From Pseudalkalibacillus decolorationis (GTDB lineage: Bacteria; Bacillota; Bacilli; Bacillales; Fictibacillaceae): a stretch of 64,000 nt of DNA. Under the pieces are notes generated by a model that saw only the letters and a program-made list of their open reading frames with translations, did not search any database and had not been told where the DNA came from. Positions 51,971 through 60,870 of the stretch are shown here, one piece after another. The stretch lies in contig NZ_JANHJQ010000012.1 in NCBI RefSeq assembly GCF_024609785.1, positions 62,001 through 126,000 on the forward strand, given 5' to 3'. The position numbers and the translations under genes are program-made. Within the stretch, counting starts at the first letter, position 1. Each line of letters begins with the position of its first letter.

Positions 51971-53182
51971 GTGTATCTGTTAACGAACGGACGTATTATA
52001 ACCGAAAAAGCGATTCTTGATGGATTTGATTTACTGATCGTCGACGAAAAGATTGAACGAATTGCCCCTAAAGGCGAGATTGAATTGGATGCAACAATCA
52101 ATATCATCGATGCAGAGGGTGGATATGTAACTCCAGGCATAATCGATATCCATTCTGATTACATCGAGCATATGGCAGCACCAAGACCGACTTCGCTCAT
52201 GAATTTCAATTTAAGTTTAAGAGAAACAGAGAAAGAGCTTATCACGCATGGTATTACGACGATGTTTCATTCCCTATCTATTTTAAAAACAAACGAGTAT
52301 GCGTACAAGCCTATTCGGGAACCGGAGAATGTCAGGAAGTTCGTCGAGTTGATCGAAAAGTCTCACTATACGCCTCATTTGGTACGTCACCGATTTCATG
52401 CTCGATATGAAATTGACAACCTTGGGGAAATCGAAATGTTGAAAACGTTGATCATGGAACAAAAAGTACATTTGGTTTCATTCATGGATCATACACCAGG
52501 ACAAGGGCAATATCGCCACTTAGAAATTTATCGAGATACAGTAAGAGGCTATAACAACAACTATAGTGATGACGAAATTGAGAAGATTATCAACCATCAC
52601 AGGACGAAGGAAAAGTTGACGATTGAAGCCATTCAAGAGATTGCTAGTCTAGCGAAAGCAAATAACATTGCCATTGCCTCTCACGATGACGACTCGATCG
52701 AAAAGCTGGATTTGGTCCAGAGCTTCGGGACAGGTATCAGTGAATTTCCAATCACTTTGGAAATTGCAAAGAAGGCAAAAGAAAAAGGGCTATACACGAT
52801 TGCTGGTGCACCAAATGTACTGCTTGGCGGATCACATAGCGGGAACTTATCGGCAACAGAAGCCATCCAAAAGGAAAGCATTGATATCTTGTGCAGTGAT
52901 TACTATCCAGCTGCCATGCTCCACGCCATTTTTAAGCTTCATAACGAACATGGTATGAGCTTGTTAGAAATGTTTAAGCTCGTTACGATCAATCCAGCGC
53001 GTGCAGTCAAAATGGATGATGAAATTGGATCGATACAAGAAGGGAAGAAAGCGGACCTCCTCATTATCGAAGCAATCAATGAAGATTTTCCAGTCATTAC
53101 AACGGTGTTTGTCGATGGAGAACTTATTCAACAAACGAATTACCGAATAACGAAACCAGCTAGAAAATTTGTGAATTCATGA
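51971..53182 (+). CDS. phnM: PhnM, ribose-1-phosphonate triphosphate pyrophosphatase
   Basis: The product has 403 residues from the GTG at 51971, seven bases after GGAGG; a longer frame starts at 51938 without one. Amidohydrolase fold: VTPGIIDIHSDYIEHM, SFMDHTPGQGQYRH, IASHDDDS, GAPNVLLGGSHSGNL and DILCSDYYPAAML. It removes pyrophosphate from the ribosyl triphosphonate before PhnJ acts. Confidence 0.93.
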   Translation: MYLLTNGRIITEKAILDGFDLLIVDEKIERIAPKGEIELDATINIIDAEGGYVTPGIIDIHSDYIEHMAAPRPTSLMNFNLSLRETEKELITHGITTMFHSLSILKTNEYAYKPIREPENVRKFVELIEKSHYTPHLVRHRFHARYEIDNLGEIEMLKTLIMEQKVHLVSFMDHTPGQGQYRHLEIYRDTVRGYNNNYSDDEIEKIINHHRTKEKLTIEAIQEIASLAKANNIAIASHDDDSIEKLDLVQSFGTGISEFPITLEIAKKAKEKGLYTIAGAPNVLLGGSHSGNLSATEAIQKESIDILCSDYYPAAMLHAIFKLHNEHGMSLLEMFKLVTINPARAVKMDDEIGSIQEGKKADLLIIEAINEDFPVITTVFVDGELIQQTNYRITKPARKFVNS

Positions 53183-53192
53183 GGGTGATCGA

Positions 53193-53897
53193 ATGGAAAA
53201 CATATTGAGCATAGAGGGGTTGTCTAAGTCTTTTACGTTACACAACCTTGGAAAACACATACACGCTATCCGCGATATTAATCTCTATCTAAGGGAAGGC
53301 GAATTTGTAGGGATAACTGGGAAAAGCGGTAGTGGAAAGTCTACGGTTTTAAAATGTATTTATCGTACTTACTGCTCGCAGGAGGGAAGTATTTGGTACA
53401 ACTCTATCCGATTTGGAAAGATCAATTTATCCGAGGTATCCGAACGAGAAATGATCTCACTGAGAAAACATGAAATCGGCTACGTTTCACAGTTTCTAGA
53501 TGTAATGCCCCGAACAACGGCAAGAGAGCTTGTTGCCCAGTCAATTATGGAAATGGGTACGGATGCTCAGACAGCGGATTTACAAACAGAGAATATTTTG
53601 CAGCATTTCGAGCTCGACCGAGAATTATGGGACAGCTACCCCACTACTTTTTCGGGAGGTGAAAAACTACGACTAAATATTGCACGTGCAATGGTGAAAC
53701 GACCAAGACTATTACTTCTAGATGAACCGACAGCAAGTCTTGACCATGCCTCTAAGCTAAAAGTAAAAGAACTACTCGAACAGCTGATCAAGGGAGGGAC
53801 AACGATGCTTGGGATTTTCCATGACCTTGAATTCATGCAGGATCTTTGTGATCGAGAGTATAGCATTGAGAATGGAAATTTCACGATAACTCATTAG
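53193..53897 (+). CDS. phnL: PhnL, ABC-type ATPase of the C-P lyase pathway
   Basis: The product has 234 residues. Walker A GKSGSGKSTVLKC, signature TFSGGEKLRLNIARAM, Walker B LLLLDEPTASLD. Together with PhnG, H and I it forms the phosphonylated ribose triphosphate. The gene order M then L differs from the L then M order of E. coli. Confidence 0.92.
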   Translation: MENILSIEGLSKSFTLHNLGKHIHAIRDINLYLREGEFVGITGKSGSGKSTVLKCIYRTYCSQEGSIWYNSIRFGKINLSEVSEREMISLRKHEIGYVSQFLDVMPRTTARELVAQSIMEMGTDAQTADLQTENILQHFELDRELWDSYPTTFSGGEKLRLNIARAMVKRPRLLLLDEPTASLDHASKLKVKELLEQLIKGGTTMLGIFHDLEFMQDLCDREYSIENGNFTITH

Positions 53898-53949
53898 TCA
53901 CCCTTTCTTTTTGGAAAGACAACTCATTTACTATAGGAGGATTTTATAA

Positions 53950-54978
53950 ATGAAAAAAGCATTGATCGTGTTGATGTCTCTCTTTTTAGTAGTTGTAATG
54001 GCAGCATGTTCATCTGGTAAAGCTTCAGAAAGTGAAGATAATACGCTAACTGTTGCATGGCTTCCAAATGAGTCGGGTGCAGATGTAAAAGCAGCACGTG
54101 AAGCAGTAGGTGCAATGATCGAGAAAGCGACAGGAAAGAAAGTTGAACACAAGACGACTACGGATTACATTATCGCAATCGAGTCAATCGCAAACGGTAG
54201 TGCAGATATTGCGTTTTTAGGCGCACAAGGCTATATCGAAGCACACAATAAAAATGAAAAGGTACTACCGCTCGTTGTTCCAAGTGGGGAGTCTGGGACA
54301 ATAGAAGATGCGGTTTATCATAGCTGGATTGCTGTTAAGCAAGGAAACGAAGCCCAATACAAAGACGGCGATAAATTCTCTATTGAAAACATTGCTGGAA
54401 AATCATTTTCTTTCGTATCCACAAGCTCAACATCTGGATTTAAAGTACCATCAGCGGGAATCGTTTCTCATTTCAGTAAAGAAGATAAGTACAAAGATTT
54501 AAAGGCAGAAGATCTACTTAAAGGTGGTAAATTCTTTGATAAAGTTCTTTTCGGTAACTCTCATCAAGGGTCAGCAGTAAACTTGCTGTCTGGGAAGGCT
54601 GAAGTTGCGGCATTTTGTGATACGTGTGTAGCGAATTACGTGGAATTATCAGATGGAGAACATAATAAAGCAGGAGCAGTCTACAAAGTGAAAGAGGACG
54701 CGGCTCAACCATTCGATAAAGTGATTGGTGAAAAGTTCGTGCTTGTCTCTGACACACCAGTCTTAAATGCTCCATTCACAGTCAATACAGAAAACGTAAG
54801 TGACAAAGACCGCAAAGCGCTCGTGGAAGCTTTCACATCGGATGAAGTTGCAAACAATGAAGATATTTTCGTCCCAGAGGATTCAAAGAAACCAGCCTTA
54901 TTCACGAGTACAGGTAAAGAACGTTTCGTAAAAGTAGAGGATTCTTGGTTCGATCCAATCAGAGAATTATCAAAATAA
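53950..54978 (+). CDS. phnD: PhnD, phosphonate-binding lipoprotein
   Basis: The product has 342 residues with AGGAGG nine bases before the ATG. A lipoprotein signal ends VVVMAAC (lipid-linked Cys near 20). The binding domain shows TVAWLPNESG, DIAFLGAQGYIEAH, STSSTSGFKVP and GNSHQGSAV. It captures phosphonates outside the membrane for PhnC-PhnE. Confidence 0.93.
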   Translation: MKKALIVLMSLFLVVVMAACSSGKASESEDNTLTVAWLPNESGADVKAAREAVGAMIEKATGKKVEHKTTTDYIIAIESIANGSADIAFLGAQGYIEAHNKNEKVLPLVVPSGESGTIEDAVYHSWIAVKQGNEAQYKDGDKFSIENIAGKSFSFVSTSSTSGFKVPSAGIVSHFSKEDKYKDLKAEDLLKGGKFFDKVLFGNSHQGSAVNLLSGKAEVAAFCDTCVANYVELSDGEHNKAGAVYKVKEDAAQPFDKVIGEKFVLVSDTPVLNAPFTVNTENVSDKDRKALVEAFTSDEVANNEDIFVPEDSKKPALFTSTGKERFVKVEDSWFDPIRELSK

Positions 54979-54999
54979 TCATAAGTAAGGGTGTTTACC

Positions 55000-55779
55000 A
55001 TGAAAACGCTACTTGAAGTGAAGAACGTATCTAAGCAATATGGTACCGATACTGTAGCGTTATCAGATGTGAATTTCTCTGTAAAAGAAGGAGAGTTTGT
55101 TTCTGTCATCGGTCCTTCAGGAGCAGGAAAATCTACTCTCCTTCGTTGCATCAATAGAATGATTGAAGCAAGCAATGGGGAGATCATCTTTGATAACGTA
55201 AACGTACAAGGATTAAGGAAGAAGGAATTAAGAAGATTACGAACCAAAATCGGGATGATTTTCCAACACTATAATCTAGTAATGAGAATGAGTGTAATTG
55301 AAAACGTCCTGCACGGTCTCCTTGGTTACAAATCGACATTCTCAGGTGTTCTCGGTTTATATAGTGAAGAAGAAAAGAAGAAGGCATTACAAGTTCTAAC
55401 GATACTCGGATTACAAGAACAAGTGTACAAACGATGTGACCAATTAAGCGGTGGGCAAAAGCAGCGAGTCGGGATTGCGAGAGCGTTGATCCAAAATCCG
55501 AAGATGTTGTTATGTGATGAACCGATTGCTTCATTAGATCCGAATGCCTCTAAGATTATCATGGATTATTTGAAAAAGATCTCTTCGTCAATGGGCATCA
55601 CGGTGCTCGTTAATTTGCACCAAGTCGATGTGGCATTAAAGTATTCGGATCGAATTATTGGAGTGAGCAAAGGGAAGATCGTTTACGATGGCTCACCGAA
55701 AAAAATTTCGGAAGAGGAAATCAATACGATCTATGGTTCTGAAGCTGGTGAACTAATGATTGAAGTAGGAGGAAAATAA
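55000..55779 (+). CDS. phnC: PhnC, phosphonate transporter ATPase
   Basis: The product has 259 residues from the ATG at 55000. Walker A GPSGAGKSTLLRC, then QHYNLVMRMSVIENVLHG, which is typical of PhnC, signature QLSGGQKQRVGIARAL and Walker B MLLCDEPIASLD. It powers uptake through the two PhnE permeases. Confidence 0.94.
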   Translation: MKTLLEVKNVSKQYGTDTVALSDVNFSVKEGEFVSVIGPSGAGKSTLLRCINRMIEASNGEIIFDNVNVQGLRKKELRRLRTKIGMIFQHYNLVMRMSVIENVLHGLLGYKSTFSGVLGLYSEEEKKKALQVLTILGLQEQVYKRCDQLSGGQKQRVGIARALIQNPKMLLCDEPIASLDPNASKIIMDYLKKISSSMGITVLVNLHQVDVALKYSDRIIGVSKGKIVYDGSPKKISEEEINTIYGSEAGELMIEVGGK

Positions 55780-56565
55780 ATGAAGACGGATTTTTTTGCG
55801 AAAAAAAGACGCCAATCGTTACTCATCCTATTTGTGCTGGTTTTAGTTTGCTACGGCTCTATAATTCTAACCGATTACGATGTTGCCAAAGGGTTTACAT
55901 CTTTTCCAATGGCGATTGATTGGGGACTGTCTAACTTTTATCCCACTGAGGCATCATTGGCTAAGCTTCCAGAAATACTCGCAGAACTACTACAAACGGT
56001 GCTAGTCTCGATCGCTGCAGCTACAGTTGCTGCAGTCTGTGCTATGTTATTTGCGATCTTTGGTTCAAGTATAACGAAGGTGAACAATTTTATGAGCACG
56101 ATCAGTAGAGGAATTGCTACGTTATTTCGGAACATCGACGTTGCAGCATGGGCGATGATCTTACTCTTTTCATTCGGTCAGAGTGCATTAACAGGATATT
56201 TTGCACTGTTCTTTGTTTCGTTTGGATTTTTGACACGCGCCTTTATCGAAACGATTGATGAAGTGGGCAGTGGCTCGGTTGAAGCGTTAACAGCAACTGG
56301 TGCAAGCTACTTTACCGTCGTTTTCCAATCCGTGATACCTTCAAGTTTGCCACAAATGATCAGCTGGGTGCTGTTTATGGTTGAGACGAACATACGAAGT
56401 GCAACATTAGTCGGAATCTTAACAGGGACAGGGATCGGATTTCTGTTTGATTTGTATTATAAAAGCTTGAACTACAATGTGGCTAGTTTAATAGTGATTA
56501 CGATTGTCGGGGCCATCTTACTCATCGAATATATTTCAAACTATGTTAGAAGGGTGATTCTATAG
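55780..56565 (+). CDS. phnE: PhnE1, phosphonate transporter permease
   Basis: The product has 261 residues with six predicted helices. The EAA-type loop with EALTATGASYFTVVFQSVIP contacts PhnC. The gene starts immediately after phnC and overlaps phnE2 by one base. Confidence 0.92.
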   Translation: MKTDFFAKKRRQSLLILFVLVLVCYGSIILTDYDVAKGFTSFPMAIDWGLSNFYPTEASLAKLPEILAELLQTVLVSIAAATVAAVCAMLFAIFGSSITKVNNFMSTISRGIATLFRNIDVAAWAMILLFSFGQSALTGYFALFFVSFGFLTRAFIETIDEVGSGSVEALTATGASYFTVVFQSVIPSSLPQMISWVLFMVETNIRSATLVGILTGTGIGFLFDLYYKSLNYNVASLIVITIVGAILLIEYISNYVRRVIL

Positions 56566-57437
56566 TGAATCTTGAAGAATCAACAAAAATCGTTACCACC
56601 AATACTCCGAAAAAGTTTCTGACAGCTGGTACGAACAGGATCAAATTAAGGCCCTTAACTAAGGCATCTATTGTTGTACGGGTTACGCTCATGTCCTTAC
56701 TCCTGTTAACTCTTTACGGTTTTCTAACGTTTAATTATGCTGGCGTAGGCTTATTCGAGGGCATCTGGACAATGCTTGGAAATTTTAAAACGATGTTTGT
56801 AAATACACACTTTAAACATTTTACATTTGGAACCGCCCTTTATCAGGTTTTGATTACCTTGGGACTAGCACTCTTAACAACGTTATTCGGGGCAATCATT
56901 GCATTGTTCTTAGCCTTGTTTGCAGCGAAAAACTTAGGCAGTTCCTACGTGTCGAATGCGATAAAAGGGTTTGTGGCTTTTATTAGAGCGGTGCCAACTG
57001 TACTTTGGGTGTTGATCTTTGCAGTTTCTGCAGGACTCGGAAGTGTCGCGGCTATTGTGGGCATGACCTTTCATTCGGTCGGTTACTTAATAAAAGCTTA
57101 CTCTGAATCGTTTGAAGAACTGGATGATGGCGTGATCGAAGCGTTAAGAGGAAGTGGTGCTAACTGGTGGCAGGTCGTTTTCCAAGCGGTCCTCCCATCC
57201 TCCATGACATACCTCATTTCTTGGACATTCTTACGATTCGAAATTAATTTCGGAGTAGCAATCGCGATGGGAGCAGCAGCCGGAGCGGGTGGAATCGGCT
57301 ATGAAATGTTCATGGCAAGTGGTTTTTATCTCGACCTTAAAGAAGTTGGCGCAATCACCTACTTCATTTTAACCTTCGCAATCCTATTAGAAATATTCGC
57401 CACAAAAATCAAAGGAAGATTGAAAGTGAGAATGTAG
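56565..57437 (+). CDS. phnE: PhnE2, phosphonate transporter permease
   Basis: The product has 290 residues from a GTG overlapping the phnE1 stop. Six helices, EAA loop EALRGSGANWWQVVFQAVLP and GAGGIGYEMFMASG near the end. It is the second membrane subunit, so the channel is probably a PhnE1-PhnE2 heterodimer. Confidence 0.92.
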   Translation: MNLEESTKIVTTNTPKKFLTAGTNRIKLRPLTKASIVVRVTLMSLLLLTLYGFLTFNYAGVGLFEGIWTMLGNFKTMFVNTHFKHFTFGTALYQVLITLGLALLTTLFGAIIALFLALFAAKNLGSSYVSNAIKGFVAFIRAVPTVLWVLIFAVSAGLGSVAAIVGMTFHSVGYLIKAYSESFEELDDGVIEALRGSGANWWQVVFQAVLPSSMTYLISWTFLRFEINFGVAIAMGAAAGAGGIGYEMFMASGFYLDLKEVGAITYFILTFAILLEIFATKIKGRLKVRM

Positions 57438-57527
57438 TTCTTTGGAGTGGCAATGACATGTGTACAAATTCTTTATAGATCTAGTTAGTTCCTCTCTCTA
57501 GTCTTAATGTCATTGTTTCCATTAGTA

Positions 57528-57564
57528 TGCAGGGCTTTGCAAAAGAATAAGACAAAGCCCTGCA
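57528..57564. terminator. Shared terminator of phn transporter genes and the oxygenase gene
   Basis: Arms TGCAGGGCTTTG and CAAAGCCCTGCA enclose 13 bases. It lies between convergent genes. T runs are short on both strands. Confidence 0.65.
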
Positions 57565-57573
57565 CAAAGAAAT

Positions 57574-58347
57574 TTACACAATTTGATAAGATGGTGTCAC
57601 CTTATCGAAGTGGGGGTTCTCTCCATTCACCATCAGTCCCATCCCCCAATCAAAATGTTCCTTGCTTGTAGGGAAATCTGAGGCTTCTCGATACTGAAAA
57701 AGTAAGTTTCTTCTATTGCGAGTACTTTGGTTTACGTTGGAACCGTGAATAGTCAAATAATTGAAAAACAACACATCACCTGCTTCAGCTGGACACGGTG
57801 TTCCTATTGAAATAGGGTAATCCTTTTGGTCCAAATAATGTCTCCCTACATGTGGAAGAGCACCCTCTTTGTGTGATTCAGGGACGACACGTAGACATCC
57901 ATTTTCCTCATTACTATCGTCTAAATGGACGCTGGCTGCTAACATGGTATGGTTTTCGTGCGGAAAGTAAGGGTAATCTTGGTGCATCGGGAAAGCAGCA
58001 CCGTTCTCTGGAGGCTTCACGAGCATTTTCGAATGATGAAGCTGCACATTTGGTCCAATTATTTGTTTCAATACAGCTCTCATGTTCGGATGGGACAAAG
58101 CATTTAGGAATACAGAATCATGATAATGAACATTATGAAATCCTTTTAATACAAGTTTCTTCAATTTTTCTTTAGGTAAATAATCACCATCCCAAGTAGC
58201 ATTATGATCCATCTTTGCTTTTGCTGCACGTTGAATGATGTTTTCAATCCCAGTACGCATATCATCCACTTCTTGACTATTAAATACTCCTTTAACCAAT
58301 AAATACCCTTGGTCTTTGTAAAAATCTACGTCTTTTGAATTAATCAT
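57574..58347 (-). CDS. Phytanoyl-CoA dioxygenase (PhyH) family protein
   Basis: The product has 257 residues. The Fe(II) ligands of 2-oxoglutarate oxygenases are visible: HxD in FPMHQDYPYF (near 120) and the distal His in LTIHGSNVN, with Arg in STRNRRNLLF for 2-oxoglutarate. The substrate is unknown. It is divergent from an AraC regulator, which probably controls it. Some relatives act on phosphonates, so closeness to the phn genes is worth noting, but the AraC context suggests a different inducer. Confidence 0.85.
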   Translation of the reverse strand: MINSKDVDFYKDQGYLLVKGVFNSQEVDDMRTGIENIIQRAAKAKMDHNATWDGDYLPKEKLKKLVLKGFHNVHYHDSVFLNALSHPNMRAVLKQIIGPNVQLHHSKMLVKPPENGAAFPMHQDYPYFPHENHTMLAASVHLDDSNEENGCLRVVPESHKEGALPHVGRHYLDQKDYPISIGTPCPAEAGDVLFFNYLTIHGSNVNQSTRNRRNLLFQYREASDFPTSKEHFDWGMGLMVNGENPHFDKVTPSYQIV

Positions 58348-58504
58348 TTTTTAAAACCTCCTCATAGGTTTATAAATTTGATATCATCTACTCTTTCATT
58401 ATAATAAAGTTAACCTTGACCTGTATTTGAATAGCAACGCCATGTTTTTGTCAGATTACGCCATATCAAGATTTTGAAACTTAATGAAAGGTAGGGGAAT
58501 ATTG

Positions 58505-59365
58505 GTGTATTGTGTAAAAGAAAGCGTTGGACGATTAAATCAGCATACTGTTCTGGTTGGTCACGATGTATCCTTTCGAATCAACTACTGGGGAGTCGAT
58601 TCAAATTTGACGTCTAACCCAGTCCATCGGCATTCTTCTTTTGAAATCTGTTATGTATTGAGTGGAGAAGGGACTTACTTAGATAATGGAAATATTTATT
58701 CTCTTTATCCAGGGACATTATTCTGCTCACGCCCTGGTATCACCCATCAAATTCAGAGCGAACAAGGGCTATTTTTATTTTTTGTTTGTTTTGAGGTTGA
58801 TGAGGGGAAGTCCTCAAGAGAGTATGTGGAAAACTATCTTTCTATGGCTAAGCAAGAGTCAATCATTGTATATAATGGAGAAACTTCTTCTACCGTCTCA
58901 TTATGGAAATCACTTCTTGTACCGCTACAAAAGCGATGGGCCGTAGCTTCCCACGAATTACCCAACATTGCACATGCCTTGCTTGTATCTTTTCTAAATA
59001 TGTTCATGGATAACGAGGGAGAATTTAAAACGAACACGTCACCTCCTCATTTTATCTTGCAACAGGCAAAAACATTTATTCGAGATAATTTGGAAAAAAA
59101 ATTATCGTTAGAAATGATTGCACAGTACCTTAATGTTTCAACACGTCACCTATCTCGTTTATTCTCCGATGGGATAAATGAAAGCTTTATTTCATTTATC
59201 CGAAAAGAGAGGGTTAAGCAAGCTACTTACCTATTAAAAACAACGCACCATTCAATCAAAGAGATTGCAGATATGACTGGATTTGGTAGTGTCCATTATT
59301 TCACAAGGGTTTTCCATAAAGAAACTGGACATCCACCAGGTCGTTTTCGGAAAGAGTATCATTAA
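58505..59365 (+). CDS. AraC-family regulator with cupin sensor domain
   Basis: The product has 286 residues from the GTG at 58505, seven bases after AGGGG. The N-terminal cupin (HRHSSFEICYVLSGEGTYLD) binds a ligand. The C-terminal double helix-turn-helix has LSLEMIAQYLNVSTRHLSRL and IKEIADMTGFGSVHYFTRVF. Probably controls the divergent PhyH-type gene and possibly the sugar genes downstream. Confidence 0.88.
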   Translation: MYCVKESVGRLNQHTVLVGHDVSFRINYWGVDSNLTSNPVHRHSSFEICYVLSGEGTYLDNGNIYSLYPGTLFCSRPGITHQIQSEQGLFLFFVCFEVDEGKSSREYVENYLSMAKQESIIVYNGETSSTVSLWKSLLVPLQKRWAVASHELPNIAHALLVSFLNMFMDNEGEFKTNTSPPHFILQQAKTFIRDNLEKKLSLEMIAQYLNVSTRHLSRLFSDGINESFISFIRKERVKQATYLLKTTHHSIKEIADMTGFGSVHYFTRVFHKETGHPPGRFRKEYH

Positions 59366-59440
59366 GATGGTTTTTGATAGAGTTTAACTTTCCTCGAAGC
59401 CTCTCACATGTGATCAAAGATGTTGTTTATTTTATGAGTA

Positions 59441-59598
59441 AAGAAAGTATAAAAGTTTGCGGCATGGATGTAATGTCCAGCTTCAACGCCCAGGTACTCG
59501 AGGTCGCTTCGATTCTTCCACAAACACAAAAAGCGTGTTGGCTGCAGAATCTCCAGCGCTTGTCGTACCTGAACAGGGCGTTTATGCTTTTCTTAAAT
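59441..59598 (+). repeat. Repeat family B copy 4
   Basis: AAAGAAAGTATAAAAGTTTG, GATGTAATGTCCAGCTTC, CTCGAGGTCGCTTCGATTCT and ACCTGAACAGGGCGTTTATG. It is nearly identical to copy 1 but lacks the 72-base insert found there at the CGCTTG/TACCTG junction. Confidence 0.85.
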
Positions 59599-59718
59599 CT
59601 GTCGTATTTCTCCTTTGTAGCACGTTTCATAATAAGAAAATGGTTATGAAGTACTATTGATGCAATATTCAAACTGTTGAAATAGTAAATTTAAAATGTT
59701 AAATTTGAAAAAACATTA

Positions 59719-59732
59719 TGCAACCGTTTTCA
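59719..59732 (+). promoter_or_regulatory. cre-like / LacI-type operator before the LacI remnant
   Basis: TGCAACCGTTTTCA matches 13 of 14 positions of the CcpA consensus TGWAANCGNTNWCA. It could also be a site for the LacI-family regulator whose remnant follows. Other parts of 59599-59773 hold no gene. Confidence 0.5.
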
Positions 59733-59773
59733 TTAATGATCAAAAAATACATAACAATTGGAGGATTGATTAG

Positions 59774-60076
59774 AAGGAAAGGAAGATTGTATACGCAAAG
59801 GTTAATAAATTCATTACGTTATCAGCTTTGAGCAAGGAAAATATTCATGTTCCAAATGAAGTCAGTATCGTTAGTTTCAACAATTCTCTGATGTCTCGAT
59901 TTTCAACACCCCCATTAACATCCATTGATACACAAACCTATCAACTAGGATTTGAAGCAACGAAATGCTTAATGGAGTTGATTAATGAACCAAACCAATT
60001 TAAGCGAAGTGTGGTTATTCCGACCATTATTGTAGAACGAGAATCCTATACGCGGCGAGAGCAAAAAGTAGAGTAA
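59774..60076 (+). pseudogene. LacI-family regulator remnant (C-terminal part)
   Basis: After a stop at 59771 the frame reads ERKIVYAKVNKFITLSALSK then NIHVPNEVSIVSFNNS, PPLTSIDTQTYQLGFEA and VIPTIIVERESY, matching the last third of LacI-type sugar-binding domains. The DNA-binding domain and first two thirds are missing. It lies 29 bases before the ThuA-domain gene and was probably its local repressor. Confidence 0.72.
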
Positions 60077-60105
60077 AATTTTGAATACAAAAAGGTGATA
60101 TCTAC

Positions 60106-60828
60106 ATGAAGGTATTAGTATGGAATGAAAATCGTCATGAACAAACAAATAAAGTTGTAGCAGATATTTATCCTGAGGGTATTCATGGGGCAATTGCATC
60201 CTTCTTGCAAGATGATGAAGTAACGGTGAAAACAACTACCTTAGACGAAAAAGAACATGGTCTGAAACAAGAGCTGTTAGATGAAACGGATGTTCTTGTA
60301 TGGTGGGGACATCAAGCGCATGATGAGGTTGATGATGTGATTGTTGACCGCGTGAAAAAGCGTGTATTGGATGGTATGGGGTTAGTAATCTTACATTCTG
60401 CCCACTTTTCAAAAATCTTTAAGAGTTTAATGGGAACAACCTGTGATCTCAAATGGCGTGAAGCAAGCGAGAAAGAGCGTCTTTGGGTCGTTGATCCGAG
60501 TCACCCTATTGTTGATGGAGTTGGGGAGTATATTGAATTGGAAAAAGAAGAAATGTACGGGGAACACTTTGATGTTCCGACTCCAGACGAGTTGATTTTC
60601 ATAAGTTGGTTTGAAGGTGGCGAAGTGTTTCGGAGTGGTTTGACATACCGTCGTGGGAAAGGGAAGATTTTCTACTTTCGTCCAGGTCATGAAACGTACC
60701 CGACTTACTATAACCCAGAAGTACAAAAGGTTATTAAAAACGGGGTAAGATGGGCGAAAGTGACGGATAATCAAACTCCGACATACGGAAATGCAAAAGC
60801 ATTAGAAACGATTTCTGAAAAACAGTAA
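60106..60828 (+). CDS. ThuA-domain (trehalose utilisation-like) protein
   Basis: The product has 240 residues. ThuA motifs: [11 protein letters not shown] near the start, [40 protein letters not shown] and [20 protein letters not shown]. The fold is class I glutamine amidotransferase-like. In rhizobia ThuA acts with the oxidoreductase ThuB on trehalose or maltitol-type disaccharides, and here an oxidoreductase gene follows 42 bases later. Confidence 0.88.
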   Translation: MKVLVWNENRHEQTNKVVADIYPEGIHGAIASFLQDDEVTVKTTTLDEKEHGLKQELLDETDVLVWWGHQAHDEVDDVIVDRVKKRVLDGMGLVILHSAHFSKIFKSLMGTTCDLKWREASEKERLWVVDPSHPIVDGVGEYIELEKEEMYGEHFDVPTPDELIFISWFEGGEVFRSGLTYRRGKGKIFYFRPGHETYPTYYNPEVQKVIKNGVRWAKVTDNQTPTYGNAKALETISEKQ

Positions 60829-60870
60829 AGATAGTGAGACAATAATTGTATGTTCAAAAAGGAGAATTAA

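Noticed and set aside
59374-59660. Two overlapping open frames after the AraC gene
   Set aside because: Both are translations of repeat family B.
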